Source: Synechococcus sp. PCC 7335 (GTDB taxonomy: Bacteria > Cyanobacteriota > Cyanobacteriia > Phormidesmidales > Phormidesmidaceae). From it: a stretch of 64,000 bases of DNA. The notes under the pieces were generated by a model, which saw only the letters and a list, made by a program, of their open reading frames with translations, did no database searches and was not told where the DNA came from. The position numbers were made by a program, and so were the translations under genes. The stretch lies in assembly GCF_000155595.1 (NCBI RefSeq), contig NZ_DS989904.1:1937175-2001174 (forward strand). The letters are read 5' to 3'. Positions 1 to 9,226 of this stretch are shown here, one piece after another; within the stretch, counting starts at the first letter, position 1; every line of letters starts with the position of its first letter.

Positions 1-411
1 TCTATAGTATGCTCGCAGGGGTCCGGGCTTCGCTATGCTACCTTATTCACTACCGCTTAAGCTATGGCAATTGAAGCCTTGAGCACTAGCGTTCTTGGGT
101 GCCTTCATTATGCCGCTAGAAGAGTCCGTTTCCTCGCTAATGGCTCGAGTAGGAGAACTAGAAACATCGGGTGCTTTTCAGATATCTCGCTTGTCTATCT
201 GGCTATAGTTAGGTGGTGTTTCTCTACTATCGATTACGGTGCTACAGCTAGATCTTAGAGCGGTTCTACAGAGCATTGATTATTTTATCGGCGACTTCTT
301 AGTAGCAATCAGTAGTTTTGACAGAATTCAGGTAACTAATCGGTGAATTCCGCATTACATTCCGTGTTCTTGCGGGGGTAGTCTATACTTACTTATCAAT
401 TCCTCATTCTT
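1..411. other. Intergenic, no gene recognised
   Basis: No convincing coding region on either strand. A 64-codon open frame beginning at 64 has no family resemblance and an unlikely composition. The last 40 bases contain a possible -10 element (TCTATACT near 380) that could serve the secreted protein starting at 412. The upstream neighbour lies outside the window. Confidence 0.5.
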
Positions 412-804
412 ATGCGCTTCCAATCGTTTGTTGGCCGTTTGACTTTGAGTGTTTTTAGCACCGGATTAGTTGGACTATTTGCTGATGTAGAGACGGTACA
501 TGCAGAACCGATACTCGTGGAGGCAGTTTCTCTATCACCGGCAGAGTCTAGTCACTTTGAAGCGCAGCGCTTGGAGATCGGTCTAAGTGCGATCGCCCAA
601 GATATCAATACGGTTGTCGAAGTCCGTCGGCAGCAGGCAGAAGATGCCGCCAAAGAGGGCACGCTCGATTTTGCTGACTTGCCGCTGATTGGTCCTTTAC
701 TAGAAAACGGCGGCAAACTGAGCGCTGGTAGCAACTCGCCAATGTCCTTTAGTGTGGGTAGCGTGCTGGGTTCCTATGGCGTAGTGATGAATGCTGATTT
801 CTAA
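412..804 (+). CDS. Hypothetical secreted protein, 130 aa
   Basis: I do not recognise a family. The first 31 residues form a typical Sec signal peptide: basic start (MRFQ, R9), a hydrophobic core (LSVFSTGLVGLFA) and a probable cleavage at VHA-EP. The mature part is about 100 residues, begins with a possible amphipathic helix carrying many Glu and Gln residues, and ends in a Gly/Ser-rich stretch (LSAGSNSPMSFSVGSVLGSY). It has no cysteines and no further membrane segment, so it is probably periplasmic or exported. It stands alone, 84 bases before the HIT gene. Coding status is supported by the coherent signal peptide and HIP1-containing frame; function is unknown. Confidence 0.6.
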   Translation: MRFQSFVGRLTLSVFSTGLVGLFADVETVHAEPILVEAVSLSPAESSHFEAQRLEIGLSAIAQDINTVVEVRRQQAEDAAKEGTLDFADLPLIGPLLENGGKLSAGSNSPMSFSVGSVLGSYGVVMNADF

Positions 805-876
805 AGATATCTGAAGCGAAGCGGCAGGTATTATAAGCTAGGGCTGCTATTTTAAAGAACCCTTTAGCTGTAATAG

Positions 877-1233
<357 letters not shown>

Positions 1234-1304
1234 CTGAGCGCAAACCGGTGTTGCTATTGACGGCTGATAATTATCTACTGGTGACTATTCCGCGATTATC
1301 CCCT

Positions 1305-1334
1305 AGTGACCAAACCGGCAGTGATCAAACCGAC
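1305..1334. repeat. 15-bp tandem duplication between HIT and rnhA
   Basis: Two adjacent 15-bp units, AGTGACCAAACCGGC and AGTGATCAAACCGAC, match at 13 of 15 positions. They lie between the two convergent genes. The unit junction also forms a short dyad (GGCAGT / ACTGCC) that might act as a weak terminator hairpin, but there is no T tract. Confidence 0.6.
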
Positions 1335-1353
1335 TGCCTGGTGCGTTTAATCA

Positions 1354-2292
1354 CTATTCGTCAATGCGCTCTAGCTGCCAAAGAATTTGGTTTCCTTCAC
1401 GGCGAATCCGAGAGACGCTCCAGTTTCGCCAAGCCCAATAGTCGCCTCGGCTAGTAACAGCGCTAGCATTGACATCCATCAAATCAGCAAGCTCAGCGCT
1501 GGTAATAAGATAGCCTTGTTTCGCTAGCTCATCGGTGACTTGAAGCGTTTCTAATGTATTCCTGATTCTGTTGACTCTAGACGTTTCTGAAAGATCTTCA
1601 GCAACTTGCTTTTTGGAGGAGGCTGTAACTGCCATAGCACCTAGTTCTTCCTGATTGTTCTCGTCAAATGTTAGCGTTGGTGCGCCATATGGATCTTTCT
1701 CAGTGAGAAAAATCTGAGTGGAGGTATCAGATGTCACACTTTCACCATCCGTTACACCGACCGACTGACTAGCTGATGGAGATTTTGATGAGGTGGCTAC
1801 GCTTTTGACCTGTTTTAGTGAAATGGGCTGAGAGTGGGCGTAGGCTCTGGCTATCTCATCACAGCGTTCGTTGCCTAGATTACCTGTATGGCCTCGTACG
1901 TAACGCCAGTCGATGTTGATTTGTTCGGTGGTTAAAGTTTGACTGAGCTGATCGAGCTGCTGCCAAAGATCTTTGTTGAGAACAGGCTTGCCTGAGGAGG
2001 TTTTCCAGCCTTTGCGCTTCCAGCCTTTAATCCATTTGGTAATGCCGTTTTTGAGATATTCGCTATCAGTGTGCAGGGTGACGGCGCCACTATCGATACT
2101 GTTAGATGAGAGGAATTCTAGGGCCGCGATCGCCGCCTGCATTTCCATCCGATTGTTCGTAGTCTTGGCATCTCGCCCACCCAGCTCGTGCCTTTGACCG
2201 TCAGCGAATTCTATCAGTGTTCCCCAGCCGCCTGGTCCAGGGTTTCCTGAGCAGGCACCGTCGGTATAGATCTCTTTGACTTCGTTAGGCAT
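1354..2292 (-). CDS. rnhA: Ribonuclease HI with C-terminal extension
   Basis: Degrades the RNA strand of RNA-DNA hybrids. The RNase H domain covers residues 1-155: Asp11 (IYTDGACSGNPGPGG), Glu50 (NRMEMQAA), Asp76 (LHTDSEYL) and Asp145 (NERCDEIA) are the four metal-binding acids, with His135 in the GHTGN loop. The protein is 312 residues, twice the usual 150-160. The extra half has a Ser/Thr-rich linker (about 160-235) and a C-terminal block (about 240-312, TSAELADLMDVNASAV) resembling a small helix-turn-helix. It starts 15 bases after sdhB with a good AAAGGA ribosome site, so it is probably cotranscribed with the sdh genes. What the tail binds is unknown. Confidence 0.93.
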   Translation of the reverse strand: MPNEVKEIYTDGACSGNPGPGGWGTLIEFADGQRHELGGRDAKTTNNRMEMQAAIAALEFLSSNSIDSGAVTLHTDSEYLKNGITKWIKGWKRKGWKTSSGKPVLNKDLWQQLDQLSQTLTTEQINIDWRYVRGHTGNLGNERCDEIARAYAHSQPISLKQVKSVATSSKSPSASQSVGVTDGESVTSDTSTQIFLTEKDPYGAPTLTFDENNQEELGAMAVTASSKKQVAEDLSETSRVNRIRNTLETLQVTDELAKQGYLITSAELADLMDVNASAVTSRGDYWAWRNWSVSRIRREGNQILWQLERIDE

Positions 2293-2307
2293 AGAAAAGT
2301 CCTTTCG

Positions 2308-3054
2308 TTAACCAAACGGTAGCTTAGCGCGAATGTATTCTCGGCGCATTTGGGCGATCGCATCAATCGAAATTCCTTGCGGACATACCGACTGACACTC
2401 ACCATGATTCGAGCAGTCCCCAAAGCCCTCTGCCGTCATCTGCTTTGTCATCTTGACGACTCGCTGCTTTCGCTCTGGTTTCCCTTGAGCGAGTAACGCT
2501 AGATGAGAAATTTTTGCGGCTGTAAATAGAGATGCCGACGCATTTGGACAGGCTGCCACACAGGCGCCACAGCCGATACAGGTAGCATAGTCAAAGGCTT
2601 TGTCAGCGTTGGGTTTGTCAACTAGCACCGCGTTGGCATCGGGCGCAGCGCCGGTCTTGATAGAGACGTATCCTCCGGCCATCATAATTCGATCAAAAGC
2701 CGATCGGTCGACGACTAAATCTTTGATCACTGGAAAGGCGGTCGCTCTCCAAGGTTCTAGTGTTACCGTTTCACCCTCGTCAAAGTGGCGCATGTATAGC
2801 TGGCAAGCTGCTGTTCGCTTTTGAGGCCCATGCGCTCGACCGTTGATCATCATACCGCAGGTACCACAGATTCCTTCTCTACAGTCATGGTCAAACTCGA
2901 TGGGGACTTCTCCTTGCGTTATCAACTGCTCGTTGAGCATATCGAGCATTTCTAAAAAAGACAGATCCGGCTCAACCGCTTCTACGCTGTAATTGACAAA
3001 GCCGCCGACCGCCAGCGGGTCGCTTTGGCGCCATACTTTTAAGTTGATTTTCAT
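2308..3054 (-). CDS. sdhB: Succinate dehydrogenase iron-sulfur subunit
   Basis: Electron-transfer subunit of complex II, 248 aa. The N-terminal plant-type ferredoxin domain carries the [2Fe-2S] cysteines in CREGICGTCGM with a further Cys in TAACQLYMR. The C-terminal bacterial-ferredoxin domain has CIGCGACVAACPN and later GDCSNHGECQSVCPQG, ligating the [4Fe-4S] and [3Fe-4S] clusters. The sequence style (KINLKVWRQ start, GPQKRTAACQLYMR) matches the Bacteroidetes/actinobacterial type-B enzymes rather than the proteobacterial type. It lies 57 bases downstream of sdhA and 15 bases upstream of rnhA. Succinate dehydrogenase and fumarate reductase cannot be told apart from this subunit alone. Confidence 0.95.
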   Translation of the reverse strand: MKINLKVWRQSDPLAVGGFVNYSVEAVEPDLSFLEMLDMLNEQLITQGEVPIEFDHDCREGICGTCGMMINGRAHGPQKRTAACQLYMRHFDEGETVTLEPWRATAFPVIKDLVVDRSAFDRIMMAGGYVSIKTGAAPDANAVLVDKPNADKAFDYATCIGCGACVAACPNASASLFTAAKISHLALLAQGKPERKQRVVKMTKQMTAEGFGDCSNHGECQSVCPQGISIDAIAQMRREYIRAKLPFG

Positions 3055-3111
3055 CGTCTTTAGATTGATTGTTTGCTCAATTTTGTTTGGGTTATTTTCA
3101 ATTAGATGTTT

Positions 3112-5025
3112 TCACTTGTAGGAGCGCTGAATCAGCCTTACATTCTCAAAGCTTAGATCTTCGCTCACAAGGGTATGGGCCTGCCTATCGCCTTCGTATT
3201 GCCAGGCAGCGACGGTTGAATACTGCTGGTCTTGTCTTTGAGCCTCTCCTTGAGCAGTTTGATACTCAACTCGAAAATGACTGCCACAAGATTCTTCTCT
3301 TGCAAGCGCATCGTGGGCCATCAGCTCACCGAGTTCTATAAAGTCTGCTACTCGCCCGGCAAATTCAAGATTTTTGTTTAAAGTATCAGCATTGCCTGGA
3401 ACTCGAAGGTTTTGCCAGAATTCGTCCTTAAGCGATCGCACTTTCTCAATTGTCTCTTTCAACCCCTCCCGGCTTCGGCTCATCCCTACCCCGTTCCATA
3501 AGAGCTGACCTAGCTCCTGGTGAAACGCCAGTACCGTCTTATCGCCCTTAATACTCAATAGCTTCAGCGTCCTAGCATAAGCCGACGCTTCTGCCTCTGC
3601 AAAGGCATCGTGAGAAGTTTCAACCGGATCGATAGAATTAGTCGCAATGTAGTCGCTGAGCGTGTACGGAATGATGAAGTAGCCATCGGCCAGTCCCTGC
3701 ATCAGGGCACTTGCTCCTAGACGATTCGCACCGTGATCTGAGAAGTTCGCCTCACCGATAGCAAACAAGCCTGGAACTGTCGTCATCAGGTGATAATCCA
3801 CCCACAGTCCGCCCATGGTGTAATGCACAGCTGGGTAGATTCGCATGGGTACGTCATAGGGATCTTCACCGGTGATCCGCTGATACATCTCAAATAGGTT
3901 GCCATAGCGAGCGGCGATCGCTTCTTTCCCCTCACGAGCGATCGCATCGCGAAAGTCTAGATACACAGCCAAACCGGTTGCGCCGACGCCGCGGCCTTCA
4001 TCGATTACTTGTTTGGCATTGCGAGAGGCCACATCTCTAGGCACTAGGTTGCCAAAGGTGGGATAGCGCGTTTCTAGGTAGTAGTCGCGTTCATCCTCTG
4101 GAATAGCTTTCGCCGCTCGCTGATCGTTTGCCTGCTTCGGCACCCATATCCGACCATCGTTGCGTAAGCTTTCGCTCATTAGTGTCAGTTTGGATTGAAA
4201 CTCACTGGCTACTGGAATGCAGGTTGGGTGAATCTGAGTAAAGCAGGGGTTGGCAAACAGAGCGCCTCTTTTGTGCGATCGCCAGGCCGCTGTCACATTA
4301 GAATTTTTGCCATTTGTGGATAGGTAATACACATTGCTATAGCCGCCTGTAGCGAGTATCACTGCATCACCGACATAGCGCTCAAACTCACCTGTGAGCA
4401 GATTGCGAACTACAATTCCTCTGGCTTGACCTTCGATCACCACTAGATCCAACAGCTCTCGCCGAGGAAATAGTGAAATTTGTCCGGCTGCTACCTGCCG
4501 CATCATTGCGCTGTAGGCGCCAAGTAACAGCTGCTGCCCAGTTTGTCCGCGAGCATAAAATGTTCTAGATACCTGTGCCCCTCCAAAAGAACGATTAGCT
4601 AGTAGGCCACTGTATTCCCTTGCAAATGGCACCCCCTGGGCCGCACACTGATCGATAATCTGGTTGCTAATTTGCGCCAGCCGATAAACGTTCGCCTCTC
4701 GTGACCGATAGTCTCCGCCCTTGATCGTGTCGTAGAATAGCCGCCAGACGCTATCACCATCATTCGGATAGTTCTTGGCGGCGTTAATTCCTCCTTGGGC
4801 AGCAATGCTATGAGCACGGCGGGGCGAATCTTGAATGCAAAAGCTTTTAATCTGATAGCCCTGTTCTGCTAGGGTTGCCGCCGCTGATGCACCCGCTAGT
4901 CCGGTCCCGACAACTAGGATGGTATGTCTAGCTTTGTTCGACGGATTAACTAGCCGAGAATGGTCTTTGAAACGGTTCCATTTTTCTGCTAGAGGACCTG
5001 ACGGGATTCGTGCGTCAAGAAGCAT
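3112..5025 (-). CDS. sdhA: Succinate dehydrogenase flavoprotein subunit
   Basis: Catalytic FAD subunit of complex II, oxidising succinate to fumarate. The N-terminal dinucleotide fold is [20 protein letters not shown]. The covalent-flavin region is [15 protein letters not shown], and substrate and catalytic segments are seen in [18 protein letters not shown] and [11 protein letters not shown], followed by [19 protein letters not shown] place the start at the ATG at 5025 ([16 protein letters not shown]), which overlaps the sdhC stop as TAATG; a GTG nine bases upstream would add three residues. The TAATG junction suggests translational coupling. Length (637 aa) fits the type-B family (B. subtilis, Bacteroidetes, actinobacteria). 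Confidence 0.96.
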   Translation of the reverse strand: MLLDARIPSGPLAEKWNRFKDHSRLVNPSNKARHTILVVGTGLAGASAAATLAEQGYQIKSFCIQDSPRRAHSIAAQGGINAAKNYPNDGDSVWRLFYDTIKGGDYRSREANVYRLAQISNQIIDQCAAQGVPFAREYSGLLANRSFGGAQVSRTFYARGQTGQQLLLGAYSAMMRQVAAGQISLFPRRELLDLVVIEGQARGIVVRNLLTGEFERYVGDAVILATGGYSNVYYLSTNGKNSNVTAAWRSHKRGALFANPCFTQIHPTCIPVASEFQSKLTLMSESLRNDGRIWVPKQANDQRAAKAIPEDERDYYLETRYPTFGNLVPRDVASRNAKQVIDEGRGVGATGLAVYLDFRDAIAREGKEAIAARYGNLFEMYQRITGEDPYDVPMRIYPAVHYTMGGLWVDYHLMTTVPGLFAIGEANFSDHGANRLGASALMQGLADGYFIIPYTLSDYIATNSIDPVETSHDAFAEAEASAYARTLKLLSIKGDKTVLAFHQELGQLLWNGVGMSRSREGLKETIEKVRSLKDEFWQNLRVPGNADTLNKNLEFAGRVADFIELGELMAHDALAREESCGSHFRVEYQTAQGEAQRQDQQYSTVAAWQYEGDRQAHTLVSEDLSFENVRLIQRSYK

Positions 5026-5714
5026 TACAGCCACCTAAAGTAGATGGCGAGCGGCAAGCCGATAAATCCTAGCGCGATCGCACTTCCTAATAGGCCACTC
5101 GCCACAACCACCCACGTTCTGGTTGCTACACCAATTGATTGCAGTGCGCTCCAACAGCCGTGACGTAAGTGCAATCCCAAAAGACTCAAGATTACGACAT
5201 AGCTGGCTGTATAAATCGGCTGGTGGAACGTTTCAAACACCAGCCGAGCCAAATCGCGATCGGTTGAACCTGGTAGCTTGTATACCGGCCCGAACTTGAA
5301 TGTCGCCAAGTGCCAGACCAGAAAGACAGCCAGCAACAGCCCAGAATAAATCATCGTTCGAGAAGCTATCGTCTGACGGCTAGGCTCTCCCGCGCTGTGA
5401 TATTCAGCGTAGTGCACCTGCCTAGCTCGTCGCCTACCAAGGTAGATACTGATGCCAATCGCAGCATGTACACTGACTAACGCTAGCAGCCCGAACTCAG
5501 CTAGATAAATCAGCGGCCCCAAACTCTCGATGGAGTGAGCGAGCCGATTGTAAGCTGATGAGCCAAAAAATAAGGTCAGGTTGCCAAGCAGATGTCCGAT
5601 CACGAAGGCGACTAAGCCCAATCCTGTGATGCCAGTTAGAATCTTTTTCCCAACCGGTGAGTGATAAAAGCTATCTGCGCTAGACTGAGCGCTCTGGGTT
5701 GGTGTAAGAATCAT
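5025..5714 (-). CDS. sdhC: Succinate dehydrogenase cytochrome b subunit
   Basis: Single membrane anchor of a type-B complex II, expected to bind two b hemes and the quinone. The 229-residue protein has five hydrophobic segments, around 25-50, 65-92, 120-140, 165-185 and 198-225. Histidines inside or at the edge of the helices (His41, His83, His135, His182, with His185 nearby) are the likely heme ligands. It is first in the operon sdhC-sdhA-sdhB. Cyanobacterial genomes usually carry sdhA and sdhB scattered and lack an obvious anchor gene, so a compact CAB operon is notable and may have been acquired laterally; that origin is inference. Confidence 0.9.
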   Translation of the reverse strand: MILTPTQSAQSSADSFYHSPVGKKILTGITGLGLVAFVIGHLLGNLTLFFGSSAYNRLAHSIESLGPLIYLAEFGLLALVSVHAAIGISIYLGRRRARQVHYAEYHSAGEPSRQTIASRTMIYSGLLLAVFLVWHLATFKFGPVYKLPGSTDRDLARLVFETFHQPIYTASYVVILSLLGLHLRHGCWSALQSIGVATRTWVVVASGLLGSAIALGFIGLPLAIYFRWL

Positions 5715-5786
5715 GGATTGATGGTAGATAGCTGATATCGAAATTGATATTAAACATCAGTTCGGGCTAATCATTTTAAACTGAAT

Positions 5787-5823
5787 CCGCCTGGAGATGT
5801 AGCATGTACACCTCTCCAGGCGG
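5787..5823 (-). terminator. Hairpin between cyclophilin gene and sdhC
   Basis: Perfect 11-bp arms CCGCCTGGAGA and TCTCCAGGCGG with a 15-nt loop. On the minus strand it follows the cyclophilin stop by 35 bases. The T-rich tail (ATTCAGTTTAAAATG) is weak, so termination may be partial, or the hairpin may act as a processing site ahead of sdhC. Confidence 0.65.
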
Positions 5824-5857
5824 ATAAGAAGGATTGAGCTATTTTTTTCTACGTAGA

Positions 5858-6277
5858 TTACTCTTCGATAGTGACCGACTTGATTTTGTCGCCTTTTTTG
5901 ATCGCGTTGACTACATCCATATCTTCGGTCTTGCCAAAGACGGTATGGATGCCATCTAGGTGGCCCTGCGCTTCATGGCAAATGAAGAACTGACTGCCGC
6001 CGGTATTCTTGCCAGCATGAGCCATAGAAAGACTACCAGCCTCATGCTTGTTAGGGTTGATCTCACAGTCAATTTTGTAGCCAGGACCGCCTGTACCAGT
6101 CCCGTTGGGGCATCCCCCTTGGATCATGAAATTTGGAATCACCCGGTGAAAATTAAGTCCGTCATAGAAGCCATCTTTAGAAAGCTTCACAAAATTAGCA
6201 ACGGTGTTGGGAGCATCCTGCTCGAACAGCTCAAGGTTAATAGTCCCTTTGTCTGTTTCCATGATTGCGCGAGTCAT
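5858..6277 (-). CDS. Peptidyl-prolyl cis-trans isomerase (cyclophilin)
   Basis: Compact cytosolic cyclophilin of 139 residues catalysing proline isomerisation during protein folding. Recognisable motifs in order: [32 protein letters not shown] (catalytic Arg and Phe), [19 protein letters not shown] and [11 protein letters not shown]. It has no signal peptide or membrane anchor, unlike thylakoid-lumen cyclophilins. The ATG start gives [11 protein letters not shown], typical of the family. It is transcribed alone, with a hairpin separating it from the downstream sdh operon. Confidence 0.95.
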   Translation of the reverse strand: MTRAIMETDKGTINLELFEQDAPNTVANFVKLSKDGFYDGLNFHRVIPNFMIQGGCPNGTGTGGPGYKIDCEINPNKHEAGSLSMAHAGKNTGGSQFFICHEAQGHLDGIHTVFGKTEDMDVVNAIKKGDKIKSVTIEE

Positions 6278-6495
6278 ACGGTCTTTCTCTGTAGCGGGTC
6301 TATAGTCTTGAATATTTTATAGTGCATTGCCTTTGTAAAAAGGGCTACTTTCGGGTGGAATACCGCCCAATACCCAGACCTGCCTTGAACTATGCAGTTA
6401 GGCATTTGTAACTAATGCTAAGGCACCTGACATAGATAGATAGGGTGTTTAGTAGAATAGAAGCGTAGACAGATCGTAAGGAAGGATAAGACCTT

Positions 6496-7002
6496 TTGAG
6501 TGATTCCCCAAAAGTTATGGCCGATAAGATAGTCAGTGACGCTCCTGAGTTAGCAGCCTCAGTCGATGCCACACCCGAGACTGAAGTTTTGCCCAGTGTA
6601 GATAGCGAATTTAAGACGCCGGTTGATGAAGATGCGAAAGCGTTGGCACTGATGATCGCAGAAGCAGCAGATGATCGCAAAGCGGGCAATATCACGATTC
6701 TACAAACGGGTGACATTTCTTATTTGGCTGATTACTTCGTGATTGTTACAGGTTTTTCTAATGTGCAGGTGCGGGCGATCGCAAACACGATAGAAGGGGT
6801 CATCGAAGATAACTTTGGCAGACAGCCGCTTCGCACTGAAGGCATGAGCGAAGGTCGCTGGGTTCTTAAAGACTACGGTGATGTCATTGTTCATATCTTT
6901 ATGCCAAGCGACCGCGAATATTACGATCTAGAGGCATTTTGGGGTCATGCCGAACGAATTGAGTTTCAGCCGACTTCAGCGCTTGATCGTGAGACAGCCT
7001 AA
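6496..7002 (+). CDS. rsfS: Ribosomal silencing factor RsfS
   Basis: RsfS (Iojap/DUF143) binds ribosomal protein L14 and blocks subunit joining under poor nutrition. The domain covers residues 50-160: [39 protein letters not shown] and the C-terminal [18 protein letters not shown]. The first 45 residues are an acidic, disordered-looking extension. I choose TTG at 6496 because GGAAGGA lies about ten bases upstream; the alternative ATG at 6517 has no ribosome site. The CGLD27 gene follows on the same strand, an arrangement I recall as common in cyanobacteria. Confidence 0.93.
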   Translation: MSDSPKVMADKIVSDAPELAASVDATPETEVLPSVDSEFKTPVDEDAKALALMIAEAADDRKAGNITILQTGDISYLADYFVIVTGFSNVQVRAIANTIEGVIEDNFGRQPLRTEGMSEGRWVLKDYGDVIVHIFMPSDREYYDLEAFWGHAERIEFQPTSALDRETA

Positions 7003-7237
7003 AGCAGATAGTCTTAGCTAGGTTGGTGGAGATTTGGTGAGTAGTTAGATTCGGCAGGTTTGGTTGTTTGACTTAGTGCTGCTTGACTTAGTAAGTAGGC
7101 TCTACGAGTGAGCCCTATTGGTTAATTTGTGTCAGTCAGTCTTCGCTAGGTCCTTGCTAGTTTTGAAAGTAGCTGAATCTTACCGTCATCAAAAAAGTAA
7201 AATAAGACACTTTCAAAGGAGCTTTTGTGTAAAACCG

Positions 7238-7753
7238 ATGAACGGCGATATTAAAAAGAGTTCCATCAGTGCTCGGTGTCCGGTTCCTGTTGATCAAATT
7301 CCGATCAAGGAGTACGAAAGCATGAGCCAATCCTGGTTTTATCGTTGGGGAGCGCGATCGCTACAAGGATATCTAGTGCCTATTATCAGCCTTTGGCTAC
7401 TGAGCTGGTTAGTCGTTGGCCCGATGGCGGCTGTGAGCTTTGTACCTGCTAAGCTGCCGCTTCAATTTATGATTAGCGCTTCTCTAGGGGCGCTGATTTT
7501 GCCTGTGCTGGCTCTAGTCCAGCTATACATTGGCTGGAATCATGTATGCGATCGCCTCTCTGGGCAGTCCGTTTTCTACGAAGAATCTGGTTGGTATGAC
7601 GGTCAAGTATGGGAAAAACCAGAAGAGATATTTAACCGCGATCGCCTGATTGCTGACTACCAGGTCAAGCCGATTTTGCTGCGTTTGCAGAAAACCTTTG
7701 CTGCGTTGTGCGGCATCCTTGCCTTTAGTTTCGTCACCTGGCAGTTTATTTGA
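7238..7753 (+). CDS. CGLD27 family (DUF1230) membrane protein
   Basis: Member of the family 'conserved in green lineage and diatoms 27', found in cyanobacteria and plastids; plant members have been linked to chloroplast iron or photosynthetic function, but biochemistry is lacking. Seen here: the conserved start CPVPVDQIPIKEYESM, two hydrophobic segments (YLVPIISLWLLSWLVVGPMAAVSF split around 47-66, and FMISASLGALILPVLALVQLY), then the signature YEESGWYDGQVWEKPEE and DYQVKPILLRL, and a final hydrophobic segment. I start at ATG 7238, with AAGGAG 17 bases upstream; an earlier in-frame codon at 7118 adds residues not in the family. Function is unassigned. Confidence 0.85.
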   Translation: MNGDIKKSSISARCPVPVDQIPIKEYESMSQSWFYRWGARSLQGYLVPIISLWLLSWLVVGPMAAVSFVPAKLPLQFMISASLGALILPVLALVQLYIGWNHVCDRLSGQSVFYEESGWYDGQVWEKPEEIFNRDRLIADYQVKPILLRLQKTFAALCGILAFSFVTWQFI

Positions 7754-7805
7754 CTGGGTGATTGGATTGGGTGATTGACCCGGCTGATTGGACTGGATCA
7801 CTTGA
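7754..7805. repeat. Four degenerate 13-bp tandem units after stop codon
   Basis: Beginning on the base after the CGLD27 stop, four 13-bp units follow one another: CTGGGTGATTGGA, TTGGGTGATTGAC, CCGGCTGATTGGA, CTGGATCACTTGA. The core TGATTG is shared by the first three. Similar sequence continues in more decayed form to about 7835. Confidence 0.6.
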
Positions 7806-7901
7806 CCGCGATTACTTGACTGTGATGACCTGAATGCGACGACTCGTCATCCTCCTTTCCCCGACCGTCTACCTAACGTCTACATACGGAAACAAGATCC
7901 T

Positions 7902-8855
7902 ATGAATAGGACGAATCGCCATTCTTCCTCACTATTAACAGTCCAGCTCCTAAGAGAAGGAATTGTCGAATCTACGCACAAGGTTCATGCAGTCGCTTGT
8001 GATGCTAAGGGCCGCGTCCTGGCGAGCGCCGGCGATCCAGAGCTAGGTACGTTCATTCGCTCTTCGCTCAAGCCATTTCAGGCCATGTCTGTGACGGGTA
8101 CAGGCACCCTAGATCACTTCAACTTGACTGACAAAGATCTAGCGATTATCTGTAGCTCGCACCACGGCAGCATCGAGCAGACTCGCCAGGTCTTTAATAT
8201 TCTGTGGCGCTGTGATGCTGATCCAACAGCTCTGCAGTGTCCTGTTCCTTCTGATAAGACAACCCCTTTAGCCCATAACTGTTCGGGTAAGCATGCTGGC
8301 ATGCTAGCAGTATGCAAGCAGAAAGGTTGGTCTTTGGATGGGTATATGCAGCGATCGCATCCTGTCCAAAAGCTAGTAGCCTCTCGCATTGCTGAACTTC
8401 TAGGCATGCCGGCTGACGAGTTTATCTGCGCTCATGACAGCTGCGGGGTTCCTACTTATTTGATGCAGCTCAGCCAGATGGCTACCCTCTTTGCCAAGCT
8501 TACCTCTGGCGATAGTTTAGAGATGGAGCGCATCGTCCGCGCTATGACTAGCTACCCAGAGATGATCGCCGGCCCAGAAGGCTTCGATACGCAGCTGATG
8601 CAGCTCACAGAAGGCGAGCTAGTTAGTAAAGCGGGCGCAGAAGGCGTTCAGTGCATTGGCCGCGTTGGGGAAGGCATGGGCATTGCCGTCAAAGCCGTAG
8701 ATGGCTCTAAACGAGCGAAGTACGCTACTGCTGTTTACCTACTAAAGCAGTTTGGCTGGATTACACCCGACGTTTCTGAAACGCTCTCCGACAAATTTAT
8801 GATGCCAGGTAAGTACACCCGCATCGAAGTTGTCGGCGAAATGTCCATGATTTAG
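7902..8855 (+). CDS. L-asparaginase, rhizobial (type II, COG4448) family
   Basis: Hydrolyses L-asparagine to aspartate and ammonia; this family is unrelated to the bacterial type I/II enzymes and resembles serine beta-lactamase folds. Visible motifs: the SxxK motif Ser54-Lys57 (RSSLKPFQA), a second serine motif CSSHHG (85-89), HNCSGKHAGM, and AHDSCGVPTYLM. The two cysteine-containing motifs correspond to the zinc ligands described in the Rhizobium etli enzyme. Length (317 aa) is slightly below the rhizobial enzyme. It follows the CGLD27 gene by 148 bases on the same strand. No signal peptide, so cytosolic. Confidence 0.88.
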   Translation: MNRTNRHSSSLLTVQLLREGIVESTHKVHAVACDAKGRVLASAGDPELGTFIRSSLKPFQAMSVTGTGTLDHFNLTDKDLAIICSSHHGSIEQTRQVFNILWRCDADPTALQCPVPSDKTTPLAHNCSGKHAGMLAVCKQKGWSLDGYMQRSHPVQKLVASRIAELLGMPADEFICAHDSCGVPTYLMQLSQMATLFAKLTSGDSLEMERIVRAMTSYPEMIAGPEGFDTQLMQLTEGELVSKAGAEGVQCIGRVGEGMGIAVKAVDGSKRAKYATAVYLLKQFGWITPDVSETLSDKFMMPGKYTRIEVVGEMSMI

Positions 8856-8977
8856 ACAGTTCCAGCCGCTTTCTAAAATGCTTCCTAGATCACTACTTGA
8901 AATACTTTTTGAGAAAGTGCCACAATTTTTGGAAGTAACCAGCTATACTTGTTAAGCGCTCAAGGGAGCGTTCCCAT

Positions 8978-9054
<77 letters not shown>

Positions 9055-9063
9055 ATTAGGTGT

Positions 9064-9103
9064 AAAAGCTCGGTGCTTATCAGGTGCCGAGCTTTTAGTT
9101 TTT
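9064..9103 (+). terminator. Rho-independent terminator after tRNA-fMet
   Basis: Ten-bp arms AAAAGCTCGG and CCGAGCTTTT enclose a short loop and are followed by AGTTTTT. Ten bases after the tRNA 3' end. Confidence 0.92.
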
Positions 9104-9226
9104 ATTGACAATCTTGCCCTTAATCTGCTGCTTCAAGACTACACTACGCGGAACGGTACTCAAGCCTACGGTCCAAAGTTTGGTACTGACTCACATCGCT
9201 ATATTCAGCGGCAACCACGAAAAAAG

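Noticed and set aside
64-258. Open frame of 64 codons at the window start.
   Set aside because: No family resemblance, poor start context and unusual composition; treated as non-coding.
7118-7237. Upstream extension of the CGLD27 reading frame.
   Set aside because: It lacks family conservation and a ribosome site; the ATG at 7238 fits homologues.
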